From Tribonema minus (Eukaryota; Sar; Xanthophyceae; Tribonematales; Tribonemataceae): a stretch of 64,000 nt of DNA. Positions 48,101 through 58,721 of this stretch are shown piece by piece. The first letter of the stretch is position 1. Every line of letters starts with the position of its first letter. The DNA lies in NCBI GenBank assembly GCA_017506865.1, contig JAFCMP010000035.1, positions 1 through 64,000 on the forward strand. Reading direction: 5' to 3'. Below the pieces are notes generated by a model that was not told where the DNA came from, did not search any database, and saw nothing but the letters and a program-made list of their open reading frames with translations. A program made the position numbers and the translations under genes.

Positions 48101-51100
48101 GCCTGCAGCAGGAAGTCGCGAAGCCAAAGACATCGAACGCGCCCCCCCTCTCCTTTCCCTCTGTCTCCGCAGGCCGTGCGGCACGAATCCGAGGCGGCGA
48201 GCGCGCTCAACAAGGAGCTGCACGCGCTAAAGCGCAAGCTGCGCAAGAAGCGCGGCATTGCGGTGAGCTCTGCTGCACGCGCACGTGCTGCCGCCGCCGC
48301 CGCCGCTACTGCTGCTGCTGCTGCTGCTGATTCTGCTGCTGCTGCCGTCGGACGATGGCGATCAGCATCCTCTACAGCATGAGTGGCGTCAGCAAGCGGC
48401 GGAGTCTAAGTCACGGGACGCGCCTTCTGTGTGCTGCCCATGCATCTCCGTCCAGCTGGCGCATGAAGCCGTGTTGATGCGTCAGCGCGGCGGCGTTTAC
48501 AAAGCGCGCACGTACCCATGTCTCTGCTTGACGTCAGTGCTCGGGACGCCTGTCATGACGCACAGCCGCCCCAAAACGCTTGGTCTCGAAATGATGGAGG
48601 CCTCGTGGGAAGCCCGCCGCATGCGGTTGCCGTATGTACACACGCATCCGCCCTTCCCGCAGGCGGCAGGTACGTACCATTCTGCGAGCGCGCTGGACCC
48701 GCAGCGCGCACCGCAACGGCGCCGCAGCGCGCGACTCACGCGCGACAAGAGGCTACCAGACAGTCACACCGCTGCTGCCACTAAACACATGCGGACGCTA
48801 TATGTATGCGCGCGTCCGACTGTCCCGCAGGCGAGCGTGCGAGACAGTGTGCTGCCGGGGCTGCGCGAGCAGCTGGAGCAGGCGCACAAGGACCTGGCCG
48901 GCCAGCGCGACGCCAATCAACACCTGGAGGGCCAGGCCGAGGAGCTCAGGTGAGCTGGTTTGGCAGCAGTCGTTGTCGTGTTGTGCATATTAGTTGAACT
49001 TTTGACGGGGGGGGGGGGGGGGGGGGGGGGGCTTGCACCTGACGTCCATCGGAGAGTGATGCCAAGCTACACCGCGCAGTGCCTGTCATCATTTGCTCAG
49101 GTGAGTGGGTGCTGCGCATCGGCTGTCGCTGCGATGTTGCGAGGGCGGTGATGGAGGTTTGGGGGACGGAAGCGGCCCTGTGCTTGCCCTCAGACTTGGC
49201 TACAGAGATGTCAGATGAGGCACCCCCTGCTTGCAGCGAGTGCGCCATCTCTGAGCTAAGCAGTTCCATCACACAGTCCGTGCGAATGGAGCTCGCGACA
49301 CATCTCTCGCCGCTCTGTGACTCGAAAGCTCAAGACGTCTCGGCGCGTCGCACGCGCCGCCGCAGGCAGGACGCGGACGTCGGCATCGCGCGCCCTACAC
49401 GCCTCTGCCCACCCTTGAGCTCTCACCGCTCTCTCTACACGTACATGCATCGACACGTACCCACTACATCTTGACTGCAGAAACCTTGATGCGCCGCGCG
49501 CGCCGCTGCAGGCAGGACGTGGACGTTGGCATCGCGCGCTTCCTCACGCAGGAGGGGCTGGAGGAGGGCGCGCGCGGCGGCCTGCGCGCGCTGGTGGACG
49601 AGGCGGACGGCCTCGAGGCCGACGTCCTCGCGTGGGCGGCGGAGGAGCAGCGCCAGGACAAGCTCGTGGCGCTGCTCAGCGCGCAGCGCGAGTTCAAGGT
49701 GAGTCCGAGTCCCAGAGTCAGTGGGATGTTATTCTTGAAGTACGATGCGGATTGCCTGGACGAGGTGGCGCTATGGATATAAATGGTGGACGCTTGTGGC
49801 GCTGCTCAGCGCGCAGCGCGAGCTCAAGGCGAGTGAGCCGGACTCCCTCGATTCAGACTCGTTTCATCAGTGGAGTATGGTGTGTATGCTGTGACGCGCG
49901 CTCGCGGCGCTGCTCAGCGCGCGGCGCGCGTTCAGGGCGGGTCGGCGTCTTAGAGCAGAATTGTTTCTGCAGTACACATTGAAGTGCTCCATCATCTCAC
50001 CACTTCAAGGTCACGGCGCTGCTCAGCACACAACGCGAATTCAAGGCGCGTCCAAGTCCTCGGGGGCGGAGTCACCTGAACCGATCTGCCAGGGCTGTTG
50101 CATGCGTGCGTAGTGCCTCTTTTAACCCCGCCGTCGCGCCATGCTCGGAGGAACGCACCTGACGCACCAGCACCGCATTGACTCGCTCGCCTGCGTGCGC
50201 CGCCGCCGCCGCCGCCGCTGCCGCCGCCACCGCCCTCCCCGCGCAGGCGTCCGAGGCGGTGCGCGCCGCGGCGGCGGAGCGCGACGCGCGCCCACATCTC
50301 GAGGGGCAAAGTCATTTCAACTGCAATGCGCACACGCGCCAGGGCCGCCATATGCGCACCTGACCTCAAGCGCCAGCGCCGCGCTGACGCCCTCGTCTGC
50401 ATGTGCCCCGTGTGCCCGCGCCGCCGCCGCCGCCGCCCTCCCCGTGCAGGCGTCCGAGGCGGTGCGCGCCGCGGCGGCGGAGCGCGACGCGCGCGCGAGC
50501 GTCAAGGTCAAGGGCCTCGCGGTGCAGGACCTGGCCAAGCGCCACCACGAGGCGACGGCGCGCCTGCGCGAGTTCGGCGCGCTGTACGACGTCGTCAAGG
50601 GCGAGCGCAACAAGTACGCCAACCTCATCCAGGCGTCCAACCAGGCGCTCGCGGAGATGTGCGAGAAGGTCAAGGTGGGCGCCGCCTGCCTGCTGCTGCT
50701 GCTGCGCGTGTGCGCTTTCTGAGTAGCGGTCTTCGGATCGTGCGTCCTTGAGAGGTGGTGGTGGGTGGGGGGGGAGGGGGGGGGGTTGCACTGCGCAGCG
50801 GAGCCGCGCGTGCCAACGCTTGCGCTGCGGGGGGTCGAGGGGTTCAGGTTGCGATGGTCACAGTTTGCGGTGCTCAAAGTACTGAGCAACCACACAGTGA
50901 GGCAATCATCGGTGACATCAGTGTCCGGCAGTGGACTTTGAACCGCGGGTGTGGAGTGGTTCATGCACACACACATGGCGCCGGGGCACGCTTTTTGCAA
51001 AATGCGCTGCTCTCTGCGCCGCATCGCCGAGCAGCTCCCAGGGTCGCAGCTGATGCTTCTGAGCAGCATGCGCCGCGCCACCTCTGACCCCAATACGCCC

Positions 51101-54100
51101 TGCCGCATGCGCTGCTGCGCCGCCGCCGCCGCCGCCGCAGATCCTGCAGAACGAGGTGGACATACTGCGCAACGAAAGCGGCGCCAAGGACAAGGCGCTC
51201 CAGGCAAGTGCTCTCGCGCGCGTGGCACATTGTGCACCGCTTGCCGCAACGACTGCAAAGTCGATGCGCGGACGAGCAAGGCTCAGCAAGCGCTCTGGCT
51301 TGCGTGCGGCGCGCACGCGCTACACGGCGTGGCGGCTGCAAGAACGTCGCGCGCGCAACCGGCACTCTTTCAGGGTGCAGCGCACGTGCTGCGCAGTACA
51401 CGGGGACGTCAAGATCTGTTTCCGCGCAGCGCTGCGGCATCCAGAGATGCTGCGGGCGAGCCAGCGCTGCGTCGCGGATGGCACGCAGCTGGGGCAGCGG
51501 CAGCCATGACTGCACGCCTCGCCGGCATGCGTGCCTCCATGTGTCAGAAGTCAGTACATGAGGGCGATGTTGTTGCCATCTAGCTGGGCATGGGCAACCT
51601 AGGCGTTAGGGTTTGTGGTATGGAAATGTACAACCGTGGCATCCGCTCTTGCTTGCACTTAAGTCATCGGCGCGCCATGCCTCGGTGAGTCGCGTGCATT
51701 GGCGCGCTTGCACAGAGTAGCGCACAGACAGTGCCGCGCATCAAAGGACCGACGCAAGTCGGGCGCAGAGTCAGTCTCGTTTCTGGCATCCTACCATCTT
51801 CGCCACAGCGACAGATGCAGACCGCACCGATGGAAATCACGGGCGGCGTGTCCTCACTTGATGCGCGCTTCTGCTGACACGCGCACCGCGTCTCAATGAT
51901 GCCGTTATGACTCCGCGTGCGCGTGCGCAGCGGGAGCGCGCGGCGCTGCAGCAGAGCCAGGCCCAGCGCGACGCGCTGCGGCTGGAGAGCAACAAGGCCG
52001 CCAGCGAGTACACAGGCAAGCAGGTGAGTTGCCATGGTGCCGCTGCGCGGCCGCGTGCAGAACGGAACCGGCCCGCGTGCACGGCACGCAGTCATGCAGA
52101 CGCAGCTGGTAATAGGCCCTGTGGCACAAGGGCACCGATGCGGCTGCCCCTCTGGCGGGCAGCCGACGCCGTCCGCACGGACAGCTTCGCGAGAGCCCGC
52201 TGCATAGGGCAGTGGCGGCGGCAGCGGCGAATGCACTGTAATGAGGGACTCTCAAGAAGCCACAAACCGTGTGTACATACCCTGAAGCATGCGACTTCAA
52301 CCACAACTTTCAGCACACGCTCGCCGAACCAGCCCTGTGCGGCGTACGCGGGCGGTCCTGTCAGGCCGCGATGCCACGATGTGCTCAGCGCCACCTTCTT
52401 CGCTCGCTCGCGCGCCCGCGCAGGCCGAGGTGGAGCAGCAGATCACGGAGATAGAGCGCCTCAACACCATCATCAACGGGCTCGAGCGCGACATGCTGCG
52501 CCTCAAGGGCCGCTACGAGGGCGCCGTGGAAGGTGAGCGGCGGCGGCGGCGGCGCGTGACAGTACGGCGCAGATGCAGAATGTGCTGCGCGCGGAGTGTT
52601 GCGCGGCGCGTCTGATGAGGCGCGAGCGTAGGGGCGCCGTGCCGCGTGACTTTCCGCTGCAGGGGCCATCGCGAAACGACCGCGCACGCACGGCGCTCAG
52701 GGGTTTGCTGGTCCCTCACGCGCGCGGCGGCTCGTGGCGGACGCGGCGCACGCGAGCGCGCACGGAGTGGCACCGGGCTGCACGGATGCACGGCGTGCAC
52801 GTGTCATATCTGAGCACAGACACACTGCGCTTCAATCAGCATCCCGGCGCACGGCAGCCCGTGCGCAGCCTCCGCCGCGCCCATCGCGCGAGCCTGACAC
52901 CGTCCGCTCTCCTGCCGCCTGCCCTGCCGCGCAGCGCGCAACGCCGCCGGCGTACAGCTCATCGACCGCAACGACGAGCTCTGCGTGCTGTACGAAAAGG
53001 TGCGCAACTAACACCCTAATCGTGACCCAACTGCAAGAGGGCAAGTGCGCACGGGAAGCTGCCTCATGCTGCGGCACTGATGTCGAGCCGTAAAGGGCGT
53101 CAGCGGTAGCACGCATTGCAGTGGCGCAGCACGAGCGGGCCGTGCGCCGCTGCTGCCGGCACGTGCTGCATCGCGCAGGCGCGCTGCCATCCGTTGCTTT
53201 CATGGCGACGTGCGCGCGTGCCGGGGCGGGCAAATGGCAGCTGCCCATGTCTCACCTGTGTCATCAATGAGGGTGATAGCTTCGGCTAGGGTCCGGGCTG
53301 CAGCACGTCCTCCCGCCCAGCCCTCCGGGGCGAGCGCGCTGAAGGGAGTGGCGCTGCTGTTGTCGGGAGAGCACTGCTCTTGCGGAGGGCCGCGCTGCAC
53401 AGCTTTCAGCGCGCAACGCCCGCAAGCCCGACTGCGCAGTGGAATGTCGCCTGCCATCTGCACGTGCCTGCGCGTGCGCGCCCCGTGCCCCCCCCCCCCT
53501 CACTACGCAGCGTCGGCGGGCGCAGCCCCTTTCTGTGGCGCGAGCGGCGGACACGGCGCTCACTGCGTGCGTCAAACGCCCCGCGCACTGCCGAAATGAA
53601 ACAGCGCGCTGCACACGCGCGTGGCGTTTGTGGTGTCCCACGGTCATCTGGCCAGGAAGCTGCCGTGCACATGAGACAGCGCACTGCACACGCGCGCGCG
53701 CATTCCCGCCGCGGTCACCAGGCTAATGAGCTGTTGTGCATCCACTCTCGCTGCGCCCCCCCCCCCCCGCCACCCCCGCCGCAGGCCAACCTCCAGGAGA
53801 AGACGCTCGAGGCGGGCGCCGCCGCGGTGCGCGCCAAGGAGGGCGAGCTGCGCATGCTGCGCCTGCAGGCGGAGGAGCTCGCGCGCCGCCTGCATGCGCA
53901 GCGCCGCTCCCAGCCCGACGTGCCGCGGCACGACGCCGCCGTCGCGCGGCTGCAGGTGCGCGCCCCGCAGCAGCGCGCGGCGGCGGCTGCGCATGCAACC
54001 GCCACCGCTGCTCTCCTGACCGCGCGTGTGACTGTTGACGCCGCCGCTTGCCAGGCACCGCTGCGCCTGTGGGCTGCATGCACGCACGTGGCAGCTCTTC

Positions 54101-56111
54101 GTCTGGCTGTTTCTATGCGGCGCCTGTGCTGCGCGCACCACGGCTGCGGACCGTGTGTGTGGGCGTGAGCCGTTGCGCTCGCCGCCATGTGCGCCACTTG
54201 CCGCTGCGGCGCCGCAGTCTGGCGCCCGGCCGTCACCGCCGACACTGCTTGTGCGCCTGCTGCACTCGTGTGCGTGCGGCATTGCGCGCACCGCTGCGGC
54301 GCTCAATGCCACTGCCTCAAACACCCCACATCGCCCGCCCTGTCTCCGCATGCGTTCACGTGCTGCGCCACCGCCCCGACGCGCGCCGCTGCAGGCGGAC
54401 CTCGCGGAGCAGCGCGCGCTGTCCGAGCAGCTCGGGCACGACCTGGAGGACCCCGCCAACGCCGCGCGCTGGCGCGACCTCGGCGGCGCCGACGCCGACC
54501 AGGCTCAGCTCGCGGCGCGCATCGCGCTGTTGGAGGCGCGCCTGAGGTGTGTATGTATGCATGGGTAGATGGGTATCGCAACGAGCTGGAGTAGCGGTGA
54601 GAGCGGAGCGTTTTGGGCGCCGGGGGGATCCCCGCGGCCGGCGGCGTGCTGTGGTTGAGCGCTGCTGCGACGTCGGCGCATTTGCCGTGCTCATGCGGTC
54701 GATAATGGGGAAGCAGGCGGAAGACGAGGAGCACAGCCGAGCGCACGCAGCTCGTCGAGCTTCTGTGCAATCACTGCGATACTTTGGATTCAGGAGCTGC
54801 AGCGGGATGATGTTTGAACTCCAAACGGTGCTACGCCGCAGTGTGCACAAGCGTTCTGACGCATTTCAATGGTACCGGGGGCCACCATGAGCGCGCGGGT
54901 GCGCCCGGCCACCTCGCCCGCTGGTCAAGCACCCGTCACGTGTAGCGGTGGCGGCAGACGGGGGGAGAGCCTATCGCGCCCGCTGCCCCCCCCCTCCCCC
55001 CCCCCCCTTGAGCCTTGTGGCGCATCCGCATCACGCGCAAGGCTGCGCGCGCGCTTGCGGAGGCAGCAGGCGGTCGTCCCGCACAACTCCGTCCAGCGCT
55101 CTCACACGTGCCGTCACGCGCCTCCCCCCCCTCGCCGCACACGCGCCCCCAGCGACAAGAAGGAGAAGCTGCTCGAGCGCGAGCTCGTGCTGGAGGAGCT
55201 CGCGGCGCTCACGCAGCGCTTGCGCGACGCCGCGGGCGAGGGGCGCGGCGCGGCGGCGGACCTCGCGCGGCGCGCCAACGCGTTCCAGGGGCGCGCCGCC
55301 GCCGCCGCGCGCGCCATGATGGCAACTGTGAGCGAGCTGTCCATGTACCAGGCGACCGCCATGCGGCTGCAGCGCGAGAAGGTGAGAGAGCACGGCGACG
55401 TGTTGCGCGCACGCGCCATTGGCGACGCTTGTCCCCGCGGCTGACGAGGCTGGCGCCGCAGCAGCGGCAGCAGCGCTCGACGGAATGGAAAGTGGGTGCC
55501 TCAAATGAGGTTGACGAGCGCTGCACGAGTCCGGCAGCGGCGGCGGCGGCGGCGGCGGCGGCGCGCGCCGCGGTGTGTTGTCAAAGCTGTGACCTGAAGC
55601 AGCATAGCTGGGCCCTGCAAGTAGACTTGTTGCCATGGCCACGCCGCCATTGTTGATCCCGTCGCGCCACAGACACGCAGCCGCCGCACGCGTTGCCCTG
55701 GCGCTGCGGACCTCAGCAGACAAACACACACACGGCATCACCGCATGTGCCGCCGCGTTTCTTCGCGCCGCCGCGCCGCAGGTCTCACGGGAGGCCGCCG
55801 TCGCCGACGGGCGCGCGCGCCTCGACGCGGGCGAGGCGCCGTCGGCGGACGCGGAGCGCGAGTGGCGGCGCCGCATGCGCGCGCTGCTGGGCGCAGCCGC
55901 CGCCGCCGATGGCGACGAGGCGGACGGCGAGGACGCGGAGGCGGCGCCAAACGCCGTGCGCACGACGGCGCCGCAGCGGCCGAATGCCTACATACCCGAT
56001 GAGATTGGCATACCCAAGCCGTACGGCGGCCTCGCGCCGTTCCGCCCGCAGGAGCCCGGCAGCACAATGCGGCACATGCGGCTGCCGCGCCCGCCGCAGA
56101 TCGAGATCTGA
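42132..56111 (+). CDS. CCDC146: CCDC146/MBO2-type ciliary coiled-coil protein, 21 exons
   Basis: Coiled-coil protein of the centriole/axoneme (human CCDC146, Chlamydomonas MBO2), needed for normal flagellar motility. Exons: 42132-42323, 42529-42596, 43022-43145, 43580-43648, 44304-44414, 45355-45434, 45900-46104, 46932-47062, 47624-47684, 48173-48262, 48831-48949, 49512-49698, 50450-50674, 51141-51203, 51931-52023, 52424-52532, 52935-52999, 53785-53955, 54395-54546, 55153-55381, 55782-56111. All phases agree; product 957 aa, about the length I recall for the human protein. Recognised blocks are [17 protein letters not shown] (start), [20 protein letters not shown] with [11 protein letters not shown] (about 520-550), [37 protein letters not shown] (about 620-664), [29 protein letters not shown], and the C-terminal [20 protein letters not shown] plus [13 protein letters not shown]. 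The intron after exon 14 starts with GC (51204). Its presence implies a motile flagellum in the life cycle. Confidence 0.92.
43151..43197 (+). repeat. CCCTAA-type telomere-like repeat after CCDC146 exon 3
   Basis: Degenerate CCCTAACCCTAACCCCAACC units begin 5 bp after the exon 3 donor (GTGCCC at 43146). A related block lies at 46853-46915, ending about 15 bp before the exon 8 acceptor. Confidence 0.85.
44355..45080 (+). repeat. Donor-side tandem array after CCDC146 exon 5
   Basis: The second half of exon 5 ([18 protein letters not shown]) with its donor GTGACTCTCCC is repeated about five more times, at roughly 44483, 44618, 44745, 44848 and 44965 (spacing about 100-135 bp). The intron part (GCGGGCAGGTAGGTATTGTA, TGTGTCAGCGCTCAG) is repeated too. 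Copy 2 is a perfect in-frame exon-like block ([18 protein letters not shown] plus GTGACT); later copies decay with distance. Confidence 0.92.
46853..46915 (+). repeat. Telomere-like CCCTAA block before CCDC146 exon 8
   Basis: About nine degenerate CCCTAA units on the coding strand, ending 16 bp before the exon 8 acceptor. It is interstitial and is likely used as the pyrimidine tract of the intron. Confidence 0.88.
48615..48840 (+). repeat. Imperfect acceptor-side duplication before CCDC146 exon 11
   Basis: The 3' splice region of exon 11 (CATGCGGACGCTATATGTAT ... CCGACTGTCCCGCAGGCGAG) has a diverged copy about 170 bp upstream (CATGCGGTTGCCGTATGTAC ... CCGCCCTTCCCGCAGGCGGC). Both end in a good CCCGCAG acceptor. 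Confidence 0.65.
49345..49545 (+). repeat. Acceptor-side duplication before CCDC146 exon 12
   Basis: CGCACGCGCCGCCGCAG plus GCAGGACGCGGACGTCGGCA at 49350-49390 is a copy of the true exon 12 start (CGCAGGACGTGGACGTTGGC region at 49495-49535), 146 bp upstream. The upstream copy keeps the acceptor and about 30 bp of exon and then diverges. Confidence 0.85.
49662..50055 (+). repeat. Donor-side tandem array after CCDC146 exon 12
   Basis: The exon 12 end CTCGTGGCGCTGCTCAGCGC plus GCAGCGCGAGTTCAAG and donor recurs at about 49796, 49903 and 50012 (spacing about 110-130 bp). The true donor is GTGAGT; the copies read GCGAGT, GCGGGT and GCGCGT, so each has lost the GT, and only the first keeps a usable GC donor. 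Confidence 0.9.
50243..50500 (+). repeat. Acceptor-side duplication before CCDC146 exon 13
   Basis: CCCCGCGCAG plus GCGTCCGAGGCGGTGCGCGC and CGCGGCGGCGGAGCGCGACG at 50236-50293 is a near-perfect copy of the acceptor and first 48 bp of exon 13 (50440-50497), 204 bp upstream. The upstream copy runs into CCCACATCTCGAGGGGC and does not continue as coding. Confidence 0.92.
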
Positions 56112-57908
56112 TGCTGAATAGAATGCGCCGTCGGCGCTGGCTGGACTTGAAGCGTGCGTGCCGCGGCGCGCGTGCATGCGTCGCCACGCCGCCCTTTTGT
56201 GATGCACTGGTGCCCATTGTGCTACTCGTGTGCCAGTTGTGGGTTACGCATGCCTTTCCACTCATGTGCCAACTTTCGGTCACGCATGTTGCGCGGGAGG
56301 GCATCATCACCTTTCGAGCACTGCTGGGTGCGGAGTGACCGCCGTGTCGATTGTTTACTTAGGGGCGCGAAAGCGCATGATCTCTTGAATTGCTGTCACC
56401 GCTTGGCTGCCAGCGCATTGCTGAGAGAATACCCTCATACGAGAACACCTACCTTGCCGTACGTGTATCCTGTGCGCCAGACGTTGAGACGTGTTCTAAG
56501 TGAAATGTTTCTACCACAGGTCACAGTGCCAGACAGATCAGGGCGACGGCAGGTGCGGTCATCACCAAGTACACGTCTCTCCACGCAGGCAGCGCGACTG
56601 CCCTGCCAGAACCCCAGAGTAACGGCACAAAGCAGACCCGTCGCGGTCAAAAGAGGACCATGGTGATACCCCAATGCCTGTCATTGGCATGGCAAAACGC
56701 CCTGGCTGTTGTAAAGTCAATGGCCAGGGCATCAAACAACGCAGGCAAGCGAGTGCGACAGCCCGCAAACCGTGCAGACCGTGAGCGCTTGAAGCACACG
56801 GCGAGGCACACGCAAGCGCGACAGCAGATCATGGCGCGCGCAGAGGGCGCCTACAGCGCACAAGGCAGCGCATGCACGTGCATCAGTGACGCTCGCGCAA
56901 GGGCGCAGCAGAGGCGCAGCAGCAGCAGCAGCAGCGGCGGCGGGCGCGCGCACCGTGCCAAAGCGGCTCAACGACGGGCGATGCAGCGCGCAGGCGAGGG
57001 TGGGGGGCGGCGACCAAAAGCGCGCATGCAATCGCAGGGCAACAGGGGGGGGGGGGAGGACGTGAGCATGAGCATTACTAGCGCCAGGCGCACCGTCGTA
57101 TGGTGCTGCCGTGTATGCTGCAGCAGGCGGCAGGTGAAGTCGTGCGTGTGCCCTGAGTCATGTGCGGAAGGCTATCGAGGTTTTCGGTAGGGGGGGGGGG
57201 GGACGCGCGCGCTCTCCGCTGCGCCGCGCGCGAGGACCTCTAGCAGCGCGAGCGATCGACGCGCGGAAACCATGAAGGCCTTCTGAGGCGCCTACTACCG
57301 CTACCGCCTACGGAAAACTGCAAACGCGCCAAGACATGCACACCGGGGTGCTGCGCGCCCGTGAGCGCGCAGGGGCCGCCCCATCACTACGTGTATCACT
57401 CCACTACTCGTTGACTCGCTGCTCGCTACTCTCATGTAAACGACGCGGGGGGAGGGGGACACCACCGTCCCCCAAGGGGGGGATGATACAGTAAGGCCAG
57501 GCCCACCTGGAGCCCTTGTAAGGGCAGGCGACAGTAGCATGTTGCTCTGATGCGCGGCGCAGCTGCCGAGCCGCTGCCTCAGCGGAGGCGTGTGTGTACT
57601 GGAGACTGGGGGCGGAAAGGTGAGGGCGCAAGTGCAGTTGCTCGCTGATACGGTCGCTGCAGCGCATTGGCTACTGTGCCCCGTGTGCCTGCTGCCACCG
57701 CCGTCGCTGCTGCCGCCGCTGATGCACGGAACCGGCGAGGACCGCAAGCGCAAAGTAATAAGGCGTGGTTGCAATAATCACGCAGCTGAAATGGTGATGG
57801 CGCGGCGCAGCGCAGAGCTGTGCATCGAGCGCTGCTGCTGCTGTCGCCGCTCCTTCGCGCAGCGCAGTGTCGCGGGAGGGCCGCACGCGTGCAGCCAGCA
57901 AGCAGCAG
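56112..57908. other. Intergenic between convergent genes, no gene recognised
   Basis: About 1.8 kb between the stop of CCDC146 (+) and the stop of the Ala/Pro-rich protein (-). It contains short G and C homopolymers (57048-57057, 57189-57202) and a CAG run at about 56916. The longest open frame (56660-57190, +) is low-complexity Arg/Ala/Ser and I do not support it as a gene. Confidence 0.4.
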
Positions 57909-58721
57909 TCAGCGCGGCAGACCGGCGAGATGTTGCAGCAGCTCAGGGTCGTCGAGCTGCGCGTCAGCGGCGGCCTGCGCGCTGCCGCTGCTGCCGCCGC
58001 CGCACTCGCCGTCGCCGCGCTGCTGCAGCGCAGCGGGCCGCGCGCCGCCGCTGCTGCTGACGCGCACCTGCGCCATGTGCTGGAAGAAAAACGGGCCCTC
58101 GAATGAGGCCATGTTGCCCATGGCGCTCGCGAACCCGCTGCTGCCGCTGCTGCTGCCGCCATTGCTGGCCTGAGCGCCATCACTGCTGCGCGGCTGTCCG
58201 CCTGCCGGTGCCGGTGGCGCCGCCGCTGCCGCCGCCGCCGCGTCACCGAGCTCGTGCTCGAATGGATCGTACACCGGCCGCAGCGGCTGCGGGTGCGCCA
58301 GCACCTGCGGCGCACCGCGCGCTGCCGCCGCCGGCTCCAGTTGCCACGGCAGCGTGAAATCAAACGACGGCGGCGCGGATGTGGACAGCGGCGGCGGCGA
58401 TGCTGCGGGCGGCGGCGCCGCCTCCGGCGGCGCTGTCGCCATGCGCCGCAGCATAGCCTGCGGCCCGGTCTCCGCGTGCGGCGGCGCCGCCGCCGCCGGC
58501 AGGCCATCCGCCGCCGCTGCCGCTGCCGCCGCGGCTTCGCCGGGCGCCGCCGCCGCTGCCGCGGGGCCGCGCTGCAGCATGTCCTCCAGCAGCGACTTGA
58601 ACAGCGGCGTGCGCGTGATGACGCGCTGGCCCGTGGCGTCGCGCGCGTCGAACTCCGTCAGCAGCAGCTTGGCGCCGTTCCATGCACTCGCGTACACGCG
58701 GCGGTGCTCCAGGCACGTCAT
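57909..58721 (-). CDS. Terminal exon of an Ala/Pro-rich protein, function unknown
   Basis: An exon of 271 codons runs from a CACAG acceptor (or directly from ATG 58721) to the stop at 57909. The first 50 residues look globular (MTCLEHRRVYASAWNGAKLL, LLTEFDAR, VITRTPLFKSLLEDMLQRG). The rest is low-complexity Ala, Pro, Gly and Ser with scattered hydrophobic clusters (FDFTLPWQLEP, VYDPFEHELGD, GNMASFEGPFFFQHMAQV, DDPELLQHLAGLPR). Such a tail suggests an intrinsically disordered nuclear or signalling protein. The ATG at the exon border is phase 0, so it could be the true start or an internal Met of a longer protein. No upstream exon was found in 58722-60600. Not recognised. Confidence 0.5.
   Translation of the reverse strand: MTCLEHRRVYASAWNGAKLLLTEFDARDATGQRVITRTPLFKSLLEDMLQRGPAAAAAAPGEAAAAAAAAADGLPAAAAPPHAETGPQAMLRRMATAPPEAAPPPAASPPPLSTSAPPSFDFTLPWQLEPAAAARGAPQVLAHPQPLRPVYDPFEHELGDAAAAAAAAPPAPAGGQPRSSDGAQASNGGSSSGSSGFASAMGNMASFEGPFFFQHMAQVRVSSSGGARPAALQQRGDGECGGGSSGSAQAAADAQLDDPELLQHLAGLPR

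Noticed and set aside
56660-57190. Plus-strand 176-codon open frame after CCDC146
   Set aside because: Low-complexity Arg/Ser/Gly with homopolymer G inside; no domain and no splice context.
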